A stretch of 35,392 nt of DNA. Origin: Prevotella sp. UBA1104 (lineage in GTDB: Bacteria > Bacteroidota > Bacteroidia > Bacteroidales > Bacteroidaceae). The translations under genes were made by a program, and so were the position numbers. Positions 32,396 to 35,392 of this stretch are shown one piece after another. The stretch covers positions 5,892 through 41,283 of the forward strand of contig DCBP01000036.1 in assembly GCA_002314055.1 (NCBI GenBank), written 5' to 3'. Each line of letters opens with the position of its first letter. The stretch's first letter is position 1. Under the pieces are notes generated by a model. The model worked only from the letters and a program-made list of their open reading frames with translations. It did not search any database and was not told the origin of the DNA.

Positions 32396-33750
32396 TTGAT
32401 AATAATTCCCACGTGGTCTCCAAGATCCCATTGATCCTGAGTGTCAACATAGAGTTTCTCGCCCCAGTCCGTGTCCACCGTGAGATGATAGTGGTCGCCC
32501 TTGTAGAGAATAAAGCTGACGTCGCCGGTAAACGTGCCGTCTTTCTCGTTGTCGGTAAGTTCCACGGCAGAGCACGGAACCGTTGCAATAATCCCCTTTC
32601 CGGCATTTCTTGCAACATTCTTCATCTCCTCATTCATCGGGTATTCGCATCCCAGGAACGTTACCGTGTCGCCATTAACTTCAGCGTGGAATACATTTTC
32701 CGTAGCGCGGTGCATGATATGGATATTGTCGGGCACCACGCTCATTCCTACTGTCTCGCCAACATCATAGCGGTTGTAGTCTTGAATAAGGAATTCAAAG
32801 CCGTCGGCTTCGGCAAGCATCTCGTAGTGAACGCCCTTGAAGATAGACGAAGTAACTTTTCCGATAAACTGAGCGTTCTCCGTATTGCTTGAAATCTCGA
32901 TATCCTCCGGACGGATAACCACATCCACATCCTCATCCTTTTTGAACCCCTTGTCGACACATTCAATCTCCTTTCCGGCAACCCTCACCAGACAGTCGTG
33001 TTCCATCACTCCGTCGAGAATATTACTCTCGCCGATGAAGTCAGCCACGAAGGCATTCGCCGGTTCATTGTATATGTCGGTAGGCGTTCCGATTTGCTGA
33101 ATCCGTCCGTTGCTCATCACCACGATAGTGTCGCTCAGCGTAAGAGCCTCCTCCTGGTCGTGAGTAACGTAGACGAAGGTGATGCCCAGTCTTTCGTGCA
33201 TTTCCTTCAGTTCCAGCTGCATGTCCTTGCGCATCTTCAGGTCGAGAGCCGCCAGCGGTTCGTCGAGCAACAACACCTCCGGTTCGTTAACGATAGCCCT
33301 GGCGATAGCAATACGTTGCTGCTGTCCGCCCGATAGCGAATTTACGTCGCGGTATTCGTAGTCGCTCATATTTACGGTTTTAAGAGCCGCCTTCACCTTC
33401 TTCATAGTCTCACCCTTGGGCGTACCCTTCAGTTTCAGTCCGAAGGCGATATTGTCGAATACGTTCAGATGTGGGAAGAGAGCGTATTTCTGGAACACCG
33501 TATTCACCGGTCTTCTGTATGCCGGAGTATCCGTAATGTCCTGTCCGCTGATTTTGATTATTCCCTCCGTTGCCGTTTCAAAGCCGGCGAGCAAGCGGAG
33601 CAAGGTAGTCTTTCCGCATCCCGACGGACCGAGTATTGTCATGAATTCGCCCTTGCGTACATAAAGGTTGATATCGTCGAGAGCCGTTTTCTCGCCGAAC
33701 CTTTTCGACACCCCGTTGATGTCGATAATATGCTGTGATGTAATGTTCAT
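32368..33750 (-). CDS. potA: Polyamine ABC transporter ATP-binding protein, long form
   Basis: The product is 460 residues from ATG at 33750 (MNITSQHIIDINGVSKRFGE). Walker A (GPSGCGKTT), the signature LSGGQQQR and Walker B (LLLDEPLAALD) are intact. After the ATPase domain (about 1-240) there are two regulatory beta-barrel regions of TOBE type rather than one, about 90 residues more than E. coli PotA; from memory, longer PotA proteins are usual in Bacteroides. An in-frame ATG at 33825 is unlikely: a -7 box lies at 33823-33830, so that codon would lie outside the transcript. It drives polyamine import by PotBC with PotD. It is the first gene of potABCD. Confidence 0.92.
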   Translation of the reverse strand: MNITSQHIIDINGVSKRFGEKTALDDINLYVRKGEFMTILGPSGCGKTTLLRLLAGFETATEGIIKISGQDITDTPAYRRPVNTVFQKYALFPHLNVFDNIAFGLKLKGTPKGETMKKVKAALKTVNMSDYEYRDVNSLSGGQQQRIAIARAIVNEPEVLLLDEPLAALDLKMRKDMQLELKEMHERLGITFVYVTHDQEEALTLSDTIVVMSNGRIQQIGTPTDIYNEPANAFVADFIGESNILDGVMEHDCLVRVAGKEIECVDKGFKKDEDVDVVIRPEDIEISSNTENAQFIGKVTSSIFKGVHYEMLAEADGFEFLIQDYNRYDVGETVGMSVVPDNIHIMHRATENVFHAEVNGDTVTFLGCEYPMNEEMKNVARNAGKGIIATVPCSAVELTDNEKDGTFTGDVSFILYKGDHYHLTVDTDWGEKLYVDTQDQWDLGDHVGIIIKDFGLGNRD

Positions 33751-33822
33751 CAGCTGAAATCTGTTTAATATAAAGTCTATAAATAATTTGTAACCTTTGC
33801 CGTAATATTTTGTTGCGGCATG

Positions 33823-33830
33823 CAAAGTTA
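33823..33830 (-). promoter_or_regulatory. -7 promoter box of the pot operon
   Basis: On the minus strand the sequence reads TAACTTTG, fitting TAnnTTTG, followed by CATGCCGC. Transcription should start near 33816, giving a leader of about 65 bases before the potA ATG at 33750. A TTTG occurs upstream (33844-33847) but with a short, 13-base spacer. Confidence 0.6.
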
Positions 33831-34029
33831 CTCATTTCAATTGCAAATCTTATCCGTTTTCTGTTTTTTTTAATAGATATGTAATGTCGTGAGGCATATT
33901 GATACTGAATATTGCATAAAACAAGTATAAAATACTAATTCCTTCTCTGGTGGCGTATTCATCTTATTTATATAGTCTTCTACTCCTTTTTATATCGGAA
34001 TTTTATGAAAAAATTTTTTTGAGCTTTTT

Positions 34030-34125
34030 ACCCTCACACCCTCACATATCTGTGATAATACGCTGAACAACAGTATGTTGACTGTGTGAGGGTAAGTGTG
34101 AGGGTAGACCTTTATCCCTCACACC
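34030..34125. repeat. CCTCACA/TGTGAGG repeat cluster, direct and inverted
   Basis: ACCCTCAC and ACCCTCACA lie head to tail at 34030-34046; the reverse complement TGTGAGGGT occurs at 34085-34093 and 34097-34105; a further ATCCCTCACAC is at 34114-34124. The inverted copies can pair across the intervening 38 bases. The layout suggests a palindromic dispersed element; function unknown. Confidence 0.75.
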
Positions 34126-34207
34126 TGTAGTGAAGGTCTTATTTGCCTATTTAGCCATCATTCAGCCATCAGCAAAGCTATCATTTGTTGTCGGTGCATC
34201 TATACTG

Positions 34208-34240
34208 CACCAAAGGTGCAAAGTGCATGCACCTTTGGTG
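34208..34240. repeat. Perfect 13-bp inverted repeat
   Basis: CACCAAAGGTGCA (34208-34220) and TGCACCTTTGGTG (34228-34240) enclose a 7-base loop. No T tract follows on either side, so it is not a normal terminator. It lies about 75 bases before the rlmN -7 box and belongs to the same repeat-rich block as the TGTGAGG cluster. Confidence 0.75.
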
Positions 34241-34311
34241 AAGCCGCTATCCAATTCTTTCATTCCTAAAACTTTGCCTATATATTATAATGTAAAGTGA
34301 GTAATTTTTTG

Positions 34312-34319
34312 TACTTTTG
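34312..34319 (+). promoter_or_regulatory. -7 promoter box of rlmN
   Basis: TACTTTTG followed by CAAAG fits TAnnTTTG and lies 29 bases before the rlmN ATG at 34349. No TTTG -33 box is found at the expected distance. Confidence 0.6.
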
Positions 34320-34348
34320 CAAAGTTAAAGCAAAATATAGCAGAAACA

Positions 34349-35383
34349 ATGGCAGAAAACAAAATACCCTTGATGGGACAAACCCTTGATGAACTGAAAG
34401 AAACGGCACGCCAACTTGGTATGCCCGCCTTTACCGGTGGGCAGATGGCAAAATGGCTGTATGGCAAAGGGGTAAGGAGTATCGACGAGATGACAAACAT
34501 ATCCAAGGCTAACCGCGAGAAGATGAAGGAGACATACACCGTTGGCTGTATGGAGCCGCTGGATTGCCAGAAGTCGGTAGACGGAACTATAAAATACCTT
34601 TTCCCTACGGCAAGCGGAAAATTCGTCGAGACGGTATATATCCCCGACGGCGACCGCGCTACGCTCTGCGTCTCGTCGCAGGTAGGCTGCAAGATGAACT
34701 GCCTGTTCTGTCAGACTGGCAAGCAGGGGTTCGAGGGAAACCTTACGGCAGCGGATATCCTTAACCAGATTTATACGCTGCCGGAGAGAGAAAAGCTTAC
34801 CAATATCGTTTTCATGGGGCAGGGAGAGCCGATGGACAATCTCGACAACGTGCTGAAGGTAACACGTATCATGACTGCCGACTACGGTTTTGCATGGAGC
34901 CCGAAAAGAATAACCGTGAGCAGCGTGGGAGTAAAAAACAAACTCAAGCGCTTCCTTGATGAGAGCGAATGTCATGTGGCAATAAGCATGCACTCGCCGA
35001 TACCGGAACAGCGCGCCATGCTGATGCCGGCAGAAAAGGGAATGTCGATAAAGGATGTCGTGGCACTCATGCATCAGTATGACTTCACGCATCAGCGTCG
35101 ACTGTCGTTCGAATATATCGTGTTTGGTGGCGTCAACGACTCGATGCTCCATGCGCGGGAGATAGTAAAACTCGTGGAAGGGCTGGAATGCCGCGTAAAT
35201 CTTATCCGTTTCCATCAGATACCGAATGTGGACCTGCATGGGGCGACGGACGAGAAAATGGAGTCTTTCCGCGACTATCTGACGAAACATGGCGTGTTCA
35301 CAACGATAAGGGCAAGTCGCGGACAGGATATCTGGGCTGCCTGCGGACTGCTGAGCACTAAGAGAATGAGAAATGAAGAATGA
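34349..35383 (+). CDS. rlmN: 23S rRNA (adenine-2503-C2) methyltransferase, radical SAM enzyme
   Basis: The product is 344 residues. RlmN methylates C2 of A2503 in 23S rRNA and of A37 in some tRNAs. The radical SAM cluster motif CxxxCxxC is C114, C118 and C121 (VGCKMNCLFCQTG). MGQGEPMDNLDNVLKV, ITVSSVGV and AISMHSP follow in the family order. The methyl-carrying Cys near the C-terminus is C332 (IWAACGLLS). The first 90 residues form the usual N-terminal accessory domain (FTGGQMAKWLYGKGV). Length and motifs are standard for RlmN rather than Cfr. The final residues (MRNEE) are encoded by a simple repeat that continues beyond the stop. Confidence 0.95.
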   Translation: MAENKIPLMGQTLDELKETARQLGMPAFTGGQMAKWLYGKGVRSIDEMTNISKANREKMKETYTVGCMEPLDCQKSVDGTIKYLFPTASGKFVETVYIPDGDRATLCVSSQVGCKMNCLFCQTGKQGFEGNLTAADILNQIYTLPEREKLTNIVFMGQGEPMDNLDNVLKVTRIMTADYGFAWSPKRITVSSVGVKNKLKRFLDESECHVAISMHSPIPEQRAMLMPAEKGMSIKDVVALMHQYDFTHQRRLSFEYIVFGGVNDSMLHAREIVKLVEGLECRVNLIRFHQIPNVDLHGATDEKMESFRDYLTKHGVFTTIRASRGQDIWAACGLLSTKRMRNEE

Positions 35384-35392
35384 AGAATGAAG
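35363..35392. repeat. Simple repeat across the rlmN stop (GAATGAA units)
   Basis: A run of AATGAAG-like units begins in the last codons of rlmN and continues to the window edge. The stop TGA (35381-35383) is part of the repeat. The full length is unknown because the window ends. Confidence 0.65.

Larger units (their letters stand above)
33831..34348. other. Intergenic region between divergent potA and rlmN
   Basis: No credible gene is present. It contains an A/T-rich part (to about 34020), a block of CCTCACA/TGTGAGG repeats in both orientations (34030-34125), a direct repeat AGCCATCA (34153-34160 and 34164-34171, 11-base period), a 13-bp perfect hairpin (34208-34240) and the rlmN -7 box (34312-34319). 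The middle part looks like a dispersed, non-coding repeat element rather than two simple promoters. Confidence 0.6.

Noticed and set aside
33751..33825. Upstream ATG of potA
   Set aside because: The codon overlaps the -7 promoter box, and the added residues match nothing in PotA proteins.
1..35392. tRNA and rRNA genes
   Set aside because: No TΨC-arm-like GGTTCGAATCC sequences with a matching acceptor stem, and no rRNA segments, were seen in the non-coding stretches.

Overview
The window looks like a chromosomal segment of a Bacteroidales bacterium, most likely Prevotella/Segatella or a close relative. The evidence is the promoter style (TAnnTTTG -7 boxes, no strong Shine-Dalgarno sites), a hybrid two-component regulator, type IX secretion (T9SS)-style C-termini, a DUF5686 outer-membrane protein, an Rpn/PD-(D/E)XK transposase-family protein, and simple tandem repeats of the kind common between Prevotella genes. 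No tRNA, rRNA, IS element with ends, or CRISPR array was seen.

Layout. 1-775 (-): 3'-truncated Rpn-family nuclease. 776-1448: non-coding, with a four-unit 22-bp tandem repeat and a promoter. 1449-6253 (+): four tightly packed genes for secreted proteins, visibly richer in A+T than the rest; two of them carry a metzincin-like core whose zinc/catalytic residues are replaced. A strong terminator separates them from 6347-8101 (+), a membrane-spanning TPR/helix-turn-helix regulator that is a natural candidate controller. 8256-13392 (-): an AmpG-like transporter gene directly behind a giant gene fusing glycosyltransferase, HIT/GalT-like and SpoIID/LytB domains; probably cell-wall sugar salvage. 13553-17579 (-): FucP/GluP-type sugar transporter, C4 zinc-ribbon coiled-coil protein, NIF3 protein and a secreted DNA/RNA endonuclease. 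17580-18197: non-coding, bounded by terminator hairpins, with paired segments that could be a small RNA. 18198-20942 (-): hybrid two-component sugar sensor with no utilization genes beside it.

21174-26668 (+): alanine dehydrogenase, myo-inositol-1-phosphate synthase (inositol lipid precursor), and a DUF5686 outer-membrane protein that starts with TTG. 26722-33750 (-): an apparent operon read as potA-potB-potC-potD (polyamine uptake), a 5'-nucleotidase-like periplasmic phosphatase and a NudC-type NADH pyrophosphatase. 33831-34348 holds dispersed-repeat-like palindromes and the rlmN promoter; 34349-35383 (+) is rlmN, complete.

The two most unusual systems are the operon with paired inactive-looking metzincins and its TPR/HTH neighbour, and the GT-HIT-SpoIID fusion coupled to AmpG. 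Everything is read by eye from sequence; family names come from motif recognition, not from searches.
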